A stretch of DNA of 37,875 bases from positions 1 to 37,875 of the forward strand of contig NZ_WIJK01000023.1 of NCBI RefSeq assembly GCF_009496285.1, in the 5' to 3' direction. Within the stretch, counting starts at the first letter, position 1, and each line of letters starts with the position of its first letter. A program made the position numbers and the translations under genes. Source of the stretch: Streptococcus mitis (GTDB taxonomy: Bacteria > Bacillota > Bacilli > Lactobacillales > Streptococcaceae). The notes beneath the pieces were generated by a model, which ran no database searches, was not told where the DNA came from, and saw only the letters and a program-made list of their open reading frames with translations. Below are positions 25,209 to 34,824 of the stretch, in pieces.

Positions 25209-26231
25209 ATGACAAATAAGAATGCATATGCTCAATCGGGTGTGGATGTTGAAGCGGGTTATGAGGTTGTAGAACGGATCAAAAAACACGTGGCACGTAC
25301 AGAGCGTGCGGGTGTCATGGGAGCTCTTGGCGGTTTCGGTGGTATGTTTGACCTTTCAAAAACAGGTGTCAAAGAGCCCGTTTTGATTTCAGGGACAGAC
25401 GGTGTCGGAACTAAGCTCATGCTGGCTATCAAGTATGACAAGCACGATACTATTGGTCAAGACTGTGTGGCCATGTGTGTCAACGATATCATCGCTGCAG
25501 GTGCTGAACCCCTCTACTTCCTAGACTATATCGCAACTGGTAAGAATGAACCCGCTAAGCTAGAACAAGTGGTTGCTGGTGTGGCCGAAGGTTGTGTGCA
25601 AGCTGGTGCAGCCCTTATCGGTGGGGAAACTGCTGAAATGCCTGGTATGTACGGTGAGGACGACTATGACTTGGCTGGTTTTGCAGTCGGTGTTGCAGAA
25701 AAAACTCAAATCATTGACGGTTCAAAAGTAGCAGCAGGGGATGTCCTTCTTGGTCTCGCTTCAAGCGGTATCCACTCAAACGGTTACTCACTCGTCCGTC
25801 GTGTTTTTACTGATTATACAGGGGAAGAAGTTCTCCCAGAATTGGAAGGCAAAAAACTTAAAGACGTTCTTTTGGAACCAACTCGTATCTACGTCAAAGC
25901 AGCTTTGCCATTGATTAAAGAAGAATTGGTTAATGGTATTGCCCACATCACAGGTGGTGGTTTCATAGAAAATGTACCACGGATGTTTGCGGATGACTTG
26001 GCTGCTGAAATTGATGAAAGCAAGGTTCCAGTGCTTCCGATTTTCAAAGCCCTTGAAAAATACGGTCAGATCAAGCACGAAGAAATGTTTGAAATTTTCA
26101 ACATGGGGATTGGTCTCATGTTTGCTGTCAAACCAGAACATGTGAAACGTGTCAAAGAACTTCTTGACGAACCTGTGTATGAAATCGGTCAGATTGTGAA
26201 GAAGACAGATGCAAGTGTGGTGATAAAATAA
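25209..26231 (+). CDS. purM: Phosphoribosylformylglycinamidine cyclo-ligase
   Basis: PurM closes the imidazole ring: FGAM plus ATP to AIR. The 340-aa protein shows the AIR-synthase features [34 protein letters not shown] and [16 protein letters not shown] 25209 follows AAAAGGAAA. Its start is duplicated 180 nt upstream. The stop overlaps purN by one base (TAATG), implying coupled translation. Confidence 0.96.
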   Translation: MTNKNAYAQSGVDVEAGYEVVERIKKHVARTERAGVMGALGGFGGMFDLSKTGVKEPVLISGTDGVGTKLMLAIKYDKHDTIGQDCVAMCVNDIIAAGAEPLYFLDYIATGKNEPAKLEQVVAGVAEGCVQAGAALIGGETAEMPGMYGEDDYDLAGFAVGVAEKTQIIDGSKVAAGDVLLGLASSGIHSNGYSLVRRVFTDYTGEEVLPELEGKKLKDVLLEPTRIYVKAALPLIKEELVNGIAHITGGGFIENVPRMFADDLAAEIDESKVPVLPIFKALEKYGQIKHEEMFEIFNMGIGLMFAVKPEHVKRVKELLDEPVYEIGQIVKKTDASVVIK

Positions 26232-26788
26232 TGGCTAAAAAAATTGCTGTTTTTGCCTCTGGTAACGGCTCAAACTTTCAGGTGATTGCGGAACAATTTC
26301 CAGTAGAATTCGTTTTTTCAGATCATCGTGATGCCTATGTACTTGAGCGTGCAGAAAAGCTTGGGATTTTAACCTATGCCTTCGAACTCAAGGAGTTTGA
26401 GAGCAAGGCAGACTACGAAGCAGCTATTGTCGAGCTTCTGGATGAGTATGAGATTGACCTAGTCTGTTTGGCTGGTTATATGAAAATCGTCGGTCCAACC
26501 TTGCTAGCAGCCTATGAAGGCCGTATCATCAATATCCACCCGGCTTACCTGCCAGAATTTCCAGGTGCCCATGGCATTGAGGATGCTTGGAATGCAGGTG
26601 TTGACCAGTCTGGCGTGACCATTCATTGGGTGGATTCGGGTGTGGACACCGGTAAGGTCATCAAACAAGTGCGCGTGCCAAGGCTGGCTGATGATACGAT
26701 TGACAGTTTTGAAGCTCGCATTCATGAGGCGGAGTATAAGCTCTATCCAGAGGTGTTGGATAGTTTGGGAGTGGAGAGGAAGAAATGA
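26231..26788 (+). CDS. purN: Phosphoribosylglycinamide formyltransferase
   Basis: PurN transfers a formyl group from 10-formyl-THF to GAR. The 185-aa protein has the start [45 protein letters not shown] with the catalytic Asn and His, and GVTIHWVDSGVDTG with the catalytic Asp. Both ends overlap neighbours, with purM by 1 nt and the next gene by 4 nt. Confidence 0.96.
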   Translation: MAKKIAVFASGNGSNFQVIAEQFPVEFVFSDHRDAYVLERAEKLGILTYAFELKEFESKADYEAAIVELLDEYEIDLVCLAGYMKIVGPTLLAAYEGRIINIHPAYLPEFPGAHGIEDAWNAGVDQSGVTIHWVDSGVDTGKVIKQVRVPRLADDTIDSFEARIHEAEYKLYPEVLDSLGVERKK

Positions 26789-27159
26789 TTATGGACCAAT
26801 ACTATATGGAGTTAAAGAATAAGTTATCTAACAGACCAATCCTACTGGATAATACTAATGATTTTCTTTTTGTTTTAGTAAATACAGTGAAAGCTATGAT
26901 AGAAAATACTGATAAAAGTCAGCTCTCAGAGTTAGAAAAAATTTTAGACGGTGTCACAAGTCAAGAATTAAAACTTGCCTATGATTTTTGTCAAGGGAAA
27001 TTCGGTCAAGCAGGTTTTTCTTATCGTCGGCACCCGAATTATTTTTATTTGTCCAGTTTAATTGCGACTTTTCCAGAATTTGAGTTGTCTAAAGCAGACC
27101 GAGATTACCTCAAAGGAATCATAAATTTTGACAACTACCTTTTATATGAGTTAGATTAG
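26785..27159 (+). CDS. Unknown 124-residue protein inserted in the pur operon
   Basis: The gene overlaps the purN stop (ATGA) and has GGAGAGGAAG upstream, so it is translated as part of the operon. The 124-aa product is soluble, with no signal or membrane segment and a helical, mixed-charge N-terminal half. A central SQELKLAYDFCQGKFGQAGFSYRRHPNYFYL and a DRDYLKGIINFDNYLLYELD end are the most distinctive parts. I do not recognise a family. As I recall, pneumococcus has a VanZ-like gene in this slot, so it is a variable site within the operon. Confidence 0.75.
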   Translation: MIMDQYYMELKNKLSNRPILLDNTNDFLFVLVNTVKAMIENTDKSQLSELEKILDGVTSQELKLAYDFCQGKFGQAGFSYRRHPNYFYLSSLIATFPEFELSKADRDYLKGIINFDNYLLYELD

Positions 27160-27202
27160 TCTTTAATCACCTCAAAATCCTATTTATTCAAAAGGAGAAA
27201 AA

Positions 27203-27376
27203 ATGACAAAATGGTTAGAAACACTTGCTTTGATCACCTTAGCAGTGATTTTACGCTTACTGGTTAATTTCTTATTCCCTGAGATTCCCTATTGGGGGAG
27301 ATTTTTACTGACAATAATTTTGGGAGTCTTGGTAATCGTCTCCCTATACTTTATGAAAAGAAAATTACGTAGGTAG
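27203..27376 (+). CDS. Small membrane protein, 57 residues
   Basis: ATG 27203 follows a perfect AAAGGAG. The 57-aa protein has two hydrophobic segments (about 6-25 and 33-51) joined by FPEIPYWGR and ends in a basic MKRKLRR tail. No family recognised. It lies 43 nt after the 124-aa gene and 26 nt before purH and is presumably cotranscribed with them. Confidence 0.65.
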   Translation: MTKWLETLALITLAVILRLLVNFLFPEIPYWGRFLLTIILGVLVIVSLYFMKRKLRR

Positions 27377-27402
27377 AAAGTTTGAACATGAAAGGAAGAA
27401 AA

Positions 27403-28950
27403 ATGACTAAACGAGCACTTATTTCAGTCTCAGATAAAGCGGGTATTGTTGAATTTGCCCAAGAACTTAAAAAACTTGGTTGGGATATCATCTCAACAGG
27501 TGGTACCAAAGTTGCCCTTGATAATGCCGGTGTTGATACCATTGCCATTGACGATGTGACTGGTTTCCCAGAAATGATGGACGGTCGTGTCAAGACTCTC
27601 CATCCAAATATTCATGGCGGACTCTTAGCTCGTCGCGACCTGGATAGTCACTTAGAAGCAGCCAAGGATAACAAAATCGAATTGATTGACCTTGTGGTGG
27701 TCAACCTTTACCCATTCAAGGAAACCATCCTCAAACCAGACGTGACCTATGCGGACGCCGTTGAAAACATCGATATCGGTGGTCCATCTATGCTTCGTTC
27801 GGCAGCGAAGAACCACGCTAGCGTCACAGTTGTGGTAGACCCTGCTGACTATGCTGTTGTTCTTGACGAATTGGCAGCTAATGGCGAAACAAGCTACGAA
27901 ACTCGCCAACGTTTGGCAGCCAAGGTTTTCCGTCACACAGCAGCTTATGATGCCTTGATTGCAGAGTATTTCACAGCTCAAGTGGGTGAAGAAAAACCTG
28001 AAAAACTCACTTTGACTTATGACCTCAAGCAACCAATGCGTTACGGTGAGAATCCTCAACAAGACGCAGACTTCTACCAAAAAGCCTTGCCAACGGATTA
28101 CTCCATTGCATCAGCTAAACAGCTTAACGGTAAGGAATTATCCTTCAACAATATCCGTGATGCTGACGCTGCCATTCGTATTATTCGCGATTTCAAAGAA
28201 CGTCCAACAGTTGTGGCTCTCAAACACATGAACCCATGTGGGATTGGTCAAGCTGATGACATCGAGACTGCTTGGGACTACGCTTATGAGTCTGACCCAG
28301 TTTCTATCTTTGGTGGAATTGTCGTTCTCAACCGTGAGGTGGATGCTGCGACTGCTGAGAAGATGCACGGCGTTTTCCTTGAGATCATCATCGCATCGAG
28401 CTATACGGATGAAGCGCTAGCTATTTTGACCAACAAAAAGAAAAACTTGCGTATCCTTGCCTTACCATTTGACGCTCAAGATGCGAGCGAAGTGGAAGCA
28501 GAGTACACAGGTGTTGTCGGTGGACTTCTCGTGCAAAACCAAGACGTTGTCAAAGAAAGTCCAGCTGACTGGCAAGTGGTAACCAAACGCCAGCCAACGG
28601 AGACAGAAGCGACAGCTCTTGAGTTTGCTTGGAAAGCCATCAAGTATGTCAAATCAAACGGTATCATCGTGACTAACGACCACATGACACTTGGTGTTGG
28701 TCCTGGTCAAACTAACCGTGTGGCTTCCGTTCGTATCGCCATTGACCAAGCTAAAGACCGTCTTGACGGCGCTGTCCTTGCTTCAGATGCCTTCTTCCCA
28801 TTTGCGGATAACGTGGAAGAAATCGCCAAAGCAGGTATTAAGGCCATCATCCAACCGGGTGGATCAGTCCGCGACCAAGAGTCTATCGAAGCTGCTGATA
28901 AATACGGCTTGACCATGGTCTTTACAGGCGTGAGACATTTTAGACATTAA
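27403..28950 (+). CDS. purH: Bifunctional AICAR transformylase / IMP cyclohydrolase
   Basis: PurH catalyses the last two steps to IMP. The 515-aa protein starts [14 protein letters not shown], with the N-terminal cyclohydrolase (MGS-like, [14 protein letters not shown] and [10 protein letters not shown]). The C-terminal transformylase has the KHMNPCGIG motif and GPGQTNRV. I chose ATG 27403, after AAAGGAAG, over the in-frame ATG at 27388 and TTG at 27382. A terminator follows, so purD has its own promoter. Confidence 0.96.
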   Translation: MTKRALISVSDKAGIVEFAQELKKLGWDIISTGGTKVALDNAGVDTIAIDDVTGFPEMMDGRVKTLHPNIHGGLLARRDLDSHLEAAKDNKIELIDLVVVNLYPFKETILKPDVTYADAVENIDIGGPSMLRSAAKNHASVTVVVDPADYAVVLDELAANGETSYETRQRLAAKVFRHTAAYDALIAEYFTAQVGEEKPEKLTLTYDLKQPMRYGENPQQDADFYQKALPTDYSIASAKQLNGKELSFNNIRDADAAIRIIRDFKERPTVVALKHMNPCGIGQADDIETAWDYAYESDPVSIFGGIVVLNREVDAATAEKMHGVFLEIIIASSYTDEALAILTNKKKNLRILALPFDAQDASEVEAEYTGVVGGLLVQNQDVVKESPADWQVVTKRQPTETEATALEFAWKAIKYVKSNGIIVTNDHMTLGVGPGQTNRVASVRIAIDQAKDRLDGAVLASDAFFPFADNVEEIAKAGIKAIIQPGGSVRDQESIEAADKYGLTMVFTGVRHFRH

Positions 28951-28957
28951 GAAAATA

Positions 28958-28989
28958 AAAGGGAAGAAAACAGTTTCTTTCCTTTTTTT
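28958..28989 (+). terminator. Terminator after purH
   Basis: AAAGGGAAGAAA and TTTCTTTCCTTT pair around a short loop, followed by a T run. Confidence 0.85.
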
Positions 28990-29014
28990 GCTTTAAAAGC
29001 GAAACGAAACAAGA

Positions 29015-29039
29015 TTAAAACGAACGTTTATGGTATAAT
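29015..29039 (+). promoter_or_regulatory. purD promoter with a PurBox-like site
   Basis: TATAAT (29034-29039) preceded by TGG is an extended -10; the -35 position (AAGATT) is poor, suggesting activation. TAAAACGAACGTT (29015-29027) matches the PurBox at 10 of 13 positions and lies unusually close to the -10. Confidence 0.5.
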
Positions 29040-29071
29040 ATTAATAAATAATTCGCAAAAGAGGTTGAAAG

Positions 29072-30340
29072 ATGAAGCTGTTAGTTGTCGGCTCGGGTGG
29101 TCGTGAACATGCCATTGCTAAGAAGTTGCTTGAGTCAAAAGACGTTGAAAAAGTCTTTGTAGCTCCTGGGAATGACGGGATGACTCTGGATGGTCTGGAA
29201 TTGGTAAATATCTCTATTTCCGAACATTCCAAATTGATTGAGTTTGCAAAAGCCAACGATATTGCTTGGTCCTTCATTGGTCCAGATGACGCCCTTGCTG
29301 CTGGAATCGTGGATGATTTCAATGCAGCTGGTCTCAAAGCCTTTGGTCCGACCAAGGATGCGGCTGAGCTTGAGTGGTCTAAGGATTTTGCTAAGGAAGT
29401 CATGGTCAAATACGGTGTTCCGACAGCAGCCTATGGGACCTTCTCAGATTTCGAGGAAGCCAAGGCCTATATCGAAGAAAAAGGCGCTCCAATCGTAGTC
29501 AAGGCAGACGGTTTGGCCCTTGGGAAAGGTGTCGTCGTTGCGGAGTCAGTCGAGCAAGCAGTCGAAGCCGCTCACGAGATGCTTTTGGACAATAAATTCG
29601 GTGACTCAGGTGCGCGTGTGGTTATCGAGGAGTTTCTTGCAGGAGAGGAATTTTCACTTTTTGCCTTTGTCAATGGTGACAAGTTCTACATCATGCCAAC
29701 AGCTCAGGACCACAAGCGTGCCTATGATGGCGACAAGGGGCCTAACACTGGTGGGATGGGTGCCTATGCGCCAGTTCCTCACTTGTCACAGAGAGTGGTT
29801 GACACAGCGGTTGACACCATTGTCAAGCCAGTCCTCGAAGGCATGATTAAAGAAGGTCGTCCTTATCTTGGTGTCCTTTATGCGGGTCTTATCTTGACAG
29901 CTGATGGACCCAAAGTCATCGAGTTCAACGCTCGTTTTGGAGATCCTGAAACGCAAATCATCTTGCCTCGTTTGACTTCTGATTTTGCGCAAAATATCAC
30001 TGACATTTTGGATGGCCAAGAGCCAGCCATCACCTGGACAGACAAGGGTGTGACACTGGGTGTGGTTGTAGCATCGAACGGCTATCCGCTAGACTATGAA
30101 AAAGGTGTTGAATTGCCAGCAAAAACAGAAGGTGACATCATCACTTACTATGCAGGGGCTAAGTTTGCGGAAAATAGCAGAAGCAGAGCACTGCTCTCAA
30201 ACGGTGGACGTGTCTATATGCTCGTAACCACAGCAGACACCGTAAAAGACGGCCAAAACATTATCTACAGCGAACTTAACAAACAAAACACAGAAGGCCT
30301 CTTTTACCGAACAGATATTGGAAGTAAGGCAATTCGATAA
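29072..30340 (+). CDS. purD: Phosphoribosylamine-glycine ligase
   Basis: PurD joins phosphoribosylamine and glycine with ATP to give GAR. The 422-aa ATP-grasp protein begins MKLLVVGSGGREHAIA, has FIGPDDALAAGIVD, VVKADGLALGKGV, the signature NTGGMGAYAP and FNARFGDPETQ. ATG 29072 follows GAGG. It opens the second part of the cluster after the purH terminator and is followed by a structured 180-nt gap before purE. Confidence 0.96.
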   Translation: MKLLVVGSGGREHAIAKKLLESKDVEKVFVAPGNDGMTLDGLELVNISISEHSKLIEFAKANDIAWSFIGPDDALAAGIVDDFNAAGLKAFGPTKDAAELEWSKDFAKEVMVKYGVPTAAYGTFSDFEEAKAYIEEKGAPIVVKADGLALGKGVVVAESVEQAVEAAHEMLLDNKFGDSGARVVIEEFLAGEEFSLFAFVNGDKFYIMPTAQDHKRAYDGDKGPNTGGMGAYAPVPHLSQRVVDTAVDTIVKPVLEGMIKEGRPYLGVLYAGLILTADGPKVIEFNARFGDPETQIILPRLTSDFAQNITDILDGQEPAITWTDKGVTLGVVVASNGYPLDYEKGVELPAKTEGDIITYYAGAKFAENSRSRALLSNGGRVYMLVTTADTVKDGQNIIYSELNKQNTEGLFYRTDIGSKAIR

Positions 30341-30354
30341 AGATATAAGAAAAA

Positions 30355-30495
30355 GCGACGCAGTCGCCAAACACGATAATGGTCAAGACCAGAACAGAAT
30401 CTGTTCTGGTCTAGGGAAAATTTGAGACCTTAGGCTCAAATTTTAGGAATGAAACCGAAGGTTTGCTTCCGTCCCCACCACCTAAGACCATTATC
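30355..30495 (+). other. Compact multi-helix element between purD and purE
   Basis: GATAATGGTC (30375-30384) pairs perfectly with GACCATTATC (30486-30495). Inside are three hairpins: AGACCAGAACAG/CTGTTCTGGTCT (30386-30412, 12 bp), AAAATTTGAG/CTCAAATTTT (30417-30444) and AAACC/GGTTT (30452-30464). A further GCGAC/GTCGC hairpin (30355-30367) precedes it. This is a four-way-junction layout ending 24 nt before the purE start. There is no T run. It could be a cis-acting RNA element, a processing site or an inserted repeat; I do not recognise a described riboswitch class. Confidence 0.65.
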
Positions 30496-30519
30496 AAAAA
30501 AGAAGAAAAAAGGAAAATT

Positions 30520-31011
30520 ATGACTAAACCAATTATTTCCATCATCATGGGCTCAAAATCCGACTGGGGCACCATGCAAAAAACAGCAGAGGTCCTAGAC
30601 CGCTTCGGTGTAGCCTACGAAAAGAAAGTTGTCTCTGCCCACCGCACACCTGACCTCATGTTCAAACATGCAGAGGAAGCACGGAGTCGCGGTATCAAGG
30701 TCATTATTGCAGGTGCGGGTGGCGCTGCTCACTTGCCAGGTATGGTAGCTGCCAAAACAACCCTTCCTGTTATTGGTGTACCAGTCAAATCACGTGCTCT
30801 TAGTGGCGTGGACTCTCTCTACTCTATCGTTCAGATGCCAGGTGGTGTGCCTGTTGCGACTATGGCTATCGGGGAAGCTGGAGCGACTAACGCTGCCCTC
30901 TTTGCCCTCCGTCTCCTCTCAGTAGAGGACCAGGCTATTGCGACAGCACTTGCTAATTTTGCTGAAGAACAAGGAAAAATCGCAGAGGAGTCTACAAATG
31001 AGCTCATCTAA
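30520..31011 (+). CDS. purE: N5-carboxyaminoimidazole ribonucleotide mutase
   Basis: Class I PurE moves the carboxyl group of N5-CAIR (made by PurK) to give CAIR. The 163-aa protein has [12 protein letters not shown], the catalytic [18 protein letters not shown] and [14 protein letters not shown] 30520 follows AAAGGAAAA; an upstream start at 30463 lies in the structured leader and gives a non-family N-terminus. It overlaps purK by 14 nt. Confidence 0.96.
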   Translation: MTKPIISIIMGSKSDWGTMQKTAEVLDRFGVAYEKKVVSAHRTPDLMFKHAEEARSRGIKVIIAGAGGAAHLPGMVAAKTTLPVIGVPVKSRALSGVDSLYSIVQMPGGVPVATMAIGEAGATNAALFALRLLSVEDQAIATALANFAEEQGKIAEESTNELI

Positions 31012-32089
31012 AACAATCGGAATTATTGGGGGCGGTCAGCTTGGTCAGATGATAGCCATTTCTGCTATCTACATGGGTCACAAGGTTATCGCGCTGGATC
31101 CTGCAGTGGATTGTCCAGCCTCCCGTGTGGCAGAAATCATCGTAGCTCCTTATAATGATGTGGACGCCCTTCGTCAGTTGGCGGAGCGTTGCGATGTCCT
31201 CACCTATGAGTTTGAAAATGTTGATGCTGACGGTTTGGATGCTGTTATCAAAGAAGGTCAGCTTCCTCAAGGAACCGACCTACTACGTATTTCCCAAAAT
31301 CGCATTTTTGAAAAGGACTTCCTTTCAAACAAGGCAAAAGTCACTGTGGCACCTTACAAGGTTGTGACTTCTAGCCAAGACTTAGCAGATATCGATTTAT
31401 CGAAAAACTATGTCCTCAAGACTGCGACAGGTGGTTACGACGGTCATGGTCAAAAGGTTATTCGCTCAGAAGCAGACTTGGAAGAAGCCAATGCACTAGC
31501 CGATTCAGCAGACTGTGTTTTGGAAGAATTTGTCAACTTTGACCTTGAGATTTCTGTCATCGTGTCAGGAAATGGCAAGGATGTGACGGTTTTCCCAGTT
31601 CAGGAAAATATCCACCGCAACAACATCTTATCTAAGACCATTGTGCCAGCTCGCATTTCGGATAGTCTAGCAGCCAAAGCCAAAGTCATGGCAGTGCGAA
31701 TCGCAGAACAACTGAACTTGTCTGGAACCCTTTGCGTGGAAATGTTTGCGACAGCTGATGATATTATTGTCAACGAAATTGCCCCCCGCCCACACAACTC
31801 TGGCCACTACTCGATCGAAGCTTGCGACTTCTCGCAGTTTGATACCCATATTCTAGGTGTTCTGGGAGCACCACTTCCAGCAATCGCCCTTCATGCTCCT
31901 GCTGTTATGCTCAATGTTCTCGGTCAGCATGTTGAGGCTGCTGAAAAATATATCGCAGAAAATCCAAGCGCCCACCTCCACATGTATGGTAAAATAGAAG
32001 CGAAACACAACCGCAAAATGGGACATGTGACTTTGTTTAGTGATGTGCCGGATGAGGTTGAAGAATTTGGGGAAGGGATTGAATTTTAG
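30998..32089 (+). CDS. purK: N5-carboxyaminoimidazole ribonucleotide synthase
   Basis: PurK carboxylates AIR with bicarbonate and ATP to give N5-CAIR. The 363-aa ATP-grasp protein starts [17 protein letters not shown], has [22 protein letters not shown] and [21 protein letters not shown] 30998 with GAGGAG upstream lies inside the purE 3' end; the longer open frame from 30938 overlaps purE and is rejected. The accessory island begins 6 nt after its stop. Confidence 0.96.
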   Translation: MSSSKTIGIIGGGQLGQMIAISAIYMGHKVIALDPAVDCPASRVAEIIVAPYNDVDALRQLAERCDVLTYEFENVDADGLDAVIKEGQLPQGTDLLRISQNRIFEKDFLSNKAKVTVAPYKVVTSSQDLADIDLSKNYVLKTATGGYDGHGQKVIRSEADLEEANALADSADCVLEEFVNFDLEISVIVSGNGKDVTVFPVQENIHRNNILSKTIVPARISDSLAAKAKVMAVRIAEQLNLSGTLCVEMFATADDIIVNEIAPRPHNSGHYSIEACDFSQFDTHILGVLGAPLPAIALHAPAVMLNVLGQHVEAAEKYIAENPSAHLHMYGKIEAKHNRKMGHVTLFSDVPDEVEEFGEGIEF

Positions 32090-32095
32090 GGAAAT

Positions 32096-32845
32096 ATGAA
32101 AAAATATTTTAAAAACAACATAAAACAGCTGATATTTTTATTGTTACTAGTGATGGCCTCTGGTCCCTTTTTCTCAGTTGTTATTGGAACTTTTTCTAAT
32201 TATTTGAAGTCCGGATTAGGTGATTGGTTGAGTTTTTATGGAAGTGTCGCTGGAATTGTAATCTCATTGATTGTTGTCCATCTACAATTATCACTCGAAG
32301 AGGAAAAGGAATTACGTAAGTATCGACCAGAGTTGATTTTAAGCAATGATTATCAGCTTATCAAGCCGAACTGTAGAGTATATTTTGATGATAAATATTG
32401 GTTTCATTTAAGAAAATCAGAAAATAACAAACAGTATGTAGCAGCTAATAGTTTTGAAGAATCTTATTCTAATAAGGATAAAAGAGATAAAATTTTATCT
32501 CTTGAAATTGTTAACAATCAACCTATATTTAATATTCGCATCTTATTTGGCGAAAGTTTGGACGGTGAGCTGATACCAAAGCTAAATGCGGAGCAAAGAT
32601 TATATGTAATCTCGAAAGTACATCAAAAAGAGATACATCAACATTTCTTAGGTAACAAGCCTAATTTTAATCACGTCCCAGAGACGATTACTTTATTCTT
32701 TACGACGCTTTCTGGAGAAGTGTGTAAGTATATTTATAATGTTGATGGAAAAGGATATTGCAGTATTAATCGGAAGTATTTTGGGGTAGACTATCCTGAA
32801 GTTACTAAAAATATTCATATTTGTGACTATATTGTCAGTAAATAG
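32096..32845 (+). CDS. Unknown membrane-anchored protein of the purK-purB island
   Basis: The 249-aa protein has two N-terminal membrane segments (about residues 11-33 and 43-63), the second containing WLSFYGSVAGIVISLIVV. A short charged helix (LSLEEEKELRKYRPEL) and a cytoplasmic, beta-rich domain of about 170 residues follow. This two-helix anchor plus soluble domain occurs in many accessory-region proteins of Firmicutes, including some linked to abortive infection, but I cannot place the soluble domain. It starts 6 nt after purK and is AT-richer than its neighbours, consistent with acquired DNA. Confidence 0.72.
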   Translation: MKKYFKNNIKQLIFLLLLVMASGPFFSVVIGTFSNYLKSGLGDWLSFYGSVAGIVISLIVVHLQLSLEEEKELRKYRPELILSNDYQLIKPNCRVYFDDKYWFHLRKSENNKQYVAANSFEESYSNKDKRDKILSLEIVNNQPIFNIRILFGESLDGELIPKLNAEQRLYVISKVHQKEIHQHFLGNKPNFNHVPETITLFFTTLSGEVCKYIYNVDGKGYCSINRKYFGVDYPEVTKNIHICDYIVSK

Positions 32846-32910
32846 AAAGTATTGAATAAATTTAGTTTTTATGGATTAACATATTTTTTATTTTCGCCGA
32901 AAGAGATAGG

Positions 32911-33003
32911 ATTGCAGTAATTTATGATTTACCGCTGTATACAGATTTGAATATATTAGATCACTATCCATCTATATGGATTGGGAAAGAGGAATTTGAG
33001 TGA
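32911..33003 (+). pseudogene. 3' fragment of a second copy of the 75-residue protein gene
   Basis: These 31 codons (IAVIYDLPLYTDLNILDHYP... to the stop) match the end of the intact gene at 34825-35052 at most positions, in protein and DNA. No start or upstream part remains. Its TGA stop overlaps the GTG start of the kinase gene, so the fragment seems to have come in together with the kinase. Confidence 0.8.
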
Positions 33004-34712
33004 ATGATAAAACTAAAAAAATAGAATCAGCCTTTCGAAGTCTTGGCTATGATGTAAAAAAAAGATTTAAAGAAGGCGGCGAAGGCATTATATATCAGGC
33101 GGAGAAAGAACAAAATCTTTATGCTATCAAAATTATTAAAGCTTTAAGAACGGATAGAGTTGAAAGATATAAACAGGAAATTGACAGTGTTCAAAAATTA
33201 AATCATCCTAATATTATAAAACCTCTTTATGGAGAATTATTGATTGATGGTGAAGAAGTTCAGTACAGTATTATGCCATTCTATGAAAATGATTTAAAAA
33301 AGATCATTCCCCAATTATTAGATTATGAGCAGATTTTTAACATTATTATTGAACTTGGAGAAGCTTTAAAGTATATTCATAGCAAAGGAATTATACACAG
33401 GGATTTAAAACCAGAAAACATACTGATTAATGATGGACATTTAATTTTAACAGATTTTGGTATTGCACATTTTAAGGACTCTAATCTAACTAAGAAAAGT
33501 GAGTTGCTAAATAACAGAGTATATTTGGCTCCTGAACAATATATTAAAGGTAATGCCCAAAATGTGACTCAAGCAGCGGACATTTATTCATTTGGATTAA
33601 TTATTAATGAATGCTTTACTAAGAGAGTCGCTCACGGTGACAATCCTCGGTTAATAAGTGATGAGTATCCATTTTTATTTGAACTTGATAATATAGTCAA
33701 AAAGATGTTAAGGCAAGATGCTGACAAAAGAATAAGTATCAATTGTGTTTTAAGTTTATTGAAGGAAGCTAGAGAAACTCTGTCTAAAGAGTTAGATTAT
33801 CTTAGTTGGGATTTAATGGACGGATCTCCAGAAGATTTATCTCCAGAAGAACTAGGAAGTATTTTAAGTCAAGCTAGCAAAGATGTTTATTTTGCGACTA
33901 AATTTAAGCTAGATGATATCGCTAAACAATATGAGTTGAATTACCATAAAAATATTGGATTTAGTGTTTCTCCCTATTTAAAAAATTTAGCTACTGGTTA
34001 TAAAATTTTGGATGTTTGTCGAAAAAAATTTATTTATGAAACTGCATATCCAGATGGGCCAAGACTTTCATTTCTAAACGAAAGTGAGTATAAAGGTCTT
34101 CATGATAGATTAGAGGCAGTTCTCAATATATATATGATTTCAGGTAGGATTTATGGACAAATAAAAAAATATTTTTCAGCATGTCTAGATTATCATGCTG
34201 AAGAGATTCTAACACAAATTGAAGATGAAGAATGGATGTATGATAATCTGTTTTACCACATAGAAGATGCACCAATACTTTGGTTAAGGACGTTTTTATT
34301 AGAACTGGGTATTGAACAGAGTGAATTAGAAGATAATATCGTGATAAATTGGGATAGAGCGGTAGCTGGCAATGAGACAGAGTCATTTTTGTATATAGAA
34401 GATACTACATTCGATAAAAAACAATCTGAAAATATTAAATTGATTTGCCGAGAGCTTGTAAACAGGTGGGATGTATCATATGATTATCTTGATGATAAAA
34501 CTATTAGATTTATATTTGCATATGAACATCAATTTGAAAATTTTAAAGACTTTGCATCGAATATAACAAAATCAAATCATAATCTGTGGTTAGATTTCAA
34601 TGATGATATTATTCAAAAATCTAAAGTCATTGATGATGAAATTATTTTGGATTTAAGTATCTCTTGGGAGATTGATTCAATTTTAGCAAAGATACTTGGT
34701 CTTAGAAAATAA
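33000..34712 (+). CDS. Soluble Hanks-type Ser/Thr protein kinase with unknown C-terminal half
   Basis: The 570-aa protein has a complete kinase domain (about 17-262): glycine loop EGGEGIIYQA, ATP lysine Lys44 in AIKIIK, Glu60, HRDLKPEN at 133-140, DFG at 152-154 and APEQ at 177-180. There is no membrane segment and no PASTA repeat, so it is not the housekeeping kinase StkP. The 300-residue C-terminal half is acidic and helical and matches nothing I recognise. The start is GTG 33000, overlapping the stop of the small-gene fragment; GGAAAGAGG lies upstream. Some accessory kinases of this form (such as staphylococcal Stk2) act in phage defence; here that is only a possibility. Confidence 0.85.
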   Translation: MNDKTKKIESAFRSLGYDVKKRFKEGGEGIIYQAEKEQNLYAIKIIKALRTDRVERYKQEIDSVQKLNHPNIIKPLYGELLIDGEEVQYSIMPFYENDLKKIIPQLLDYEQIFNIIIELGEALKYIHSKGIIHRDLKPENILINDGHLILTDFGIAHFKDSNLTKKSELLNNRVYLAPEQYIKGNAQNVTQAADIYSFGLIINECFTKRVAHGDNPRLISDEYPFLFELDNIVKKMLRQDADKRISINCVLSLLKEARETLSKELDYLSWDLMDGSPEDLSPEELGSILSQASKDVYFATKFKLDDIAKQYELNYHKNIGFSVSPYLKNLATGYKILDVCRKKFIYETAYPDGPRLSFLNESEYKGLHDRLEAVLNIYMISGRIYGQIKKYFSACLDYHAEEILTQIEDEEWMYDNLFYHIEDAPILWLRTFLLELGIEQSELEDNIVINWDRAVAGNETESFLYIEDTTFDKKQSENIKLICRELVNRWDVSYDYLDDKTIRFIFAYEHQFENFKDFASNITKSNHNLWLDFNDDIIQKSKVIDDEIILDLSISWEIDSILAKILGLRK

Positions 34713-34777
34713 ATTAAAATTTTCAGCAGTTGTTGAAACGCTCAAATAAACTAAAAATATAGAAAGGAACAAGGGCA

Positions 34778-34804
34778 CCCATATTCATTAAAACTGAATA
34801 CGGG
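34778..34804. other. Hairpin before the 75-residue protein gene
   Basis: CCCATATTCA and TGAATACGGG pair at 9 of 10 positions around a 7-nt loop, 20 nt before the next start codon. No T run follows, so it is more likely a leader structure than a terminator. Confidence 0.45.
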
Positions 34805-34824
34805 CTACGGACTTTATCAATTAT

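Noticed and set aside
30375..30495. Known purine or PRPP riboswitch
   Set aside because: The conserved purine-riboswitch and ykkC-type core sequences are absent, and the four-helix layout does not match those folds.
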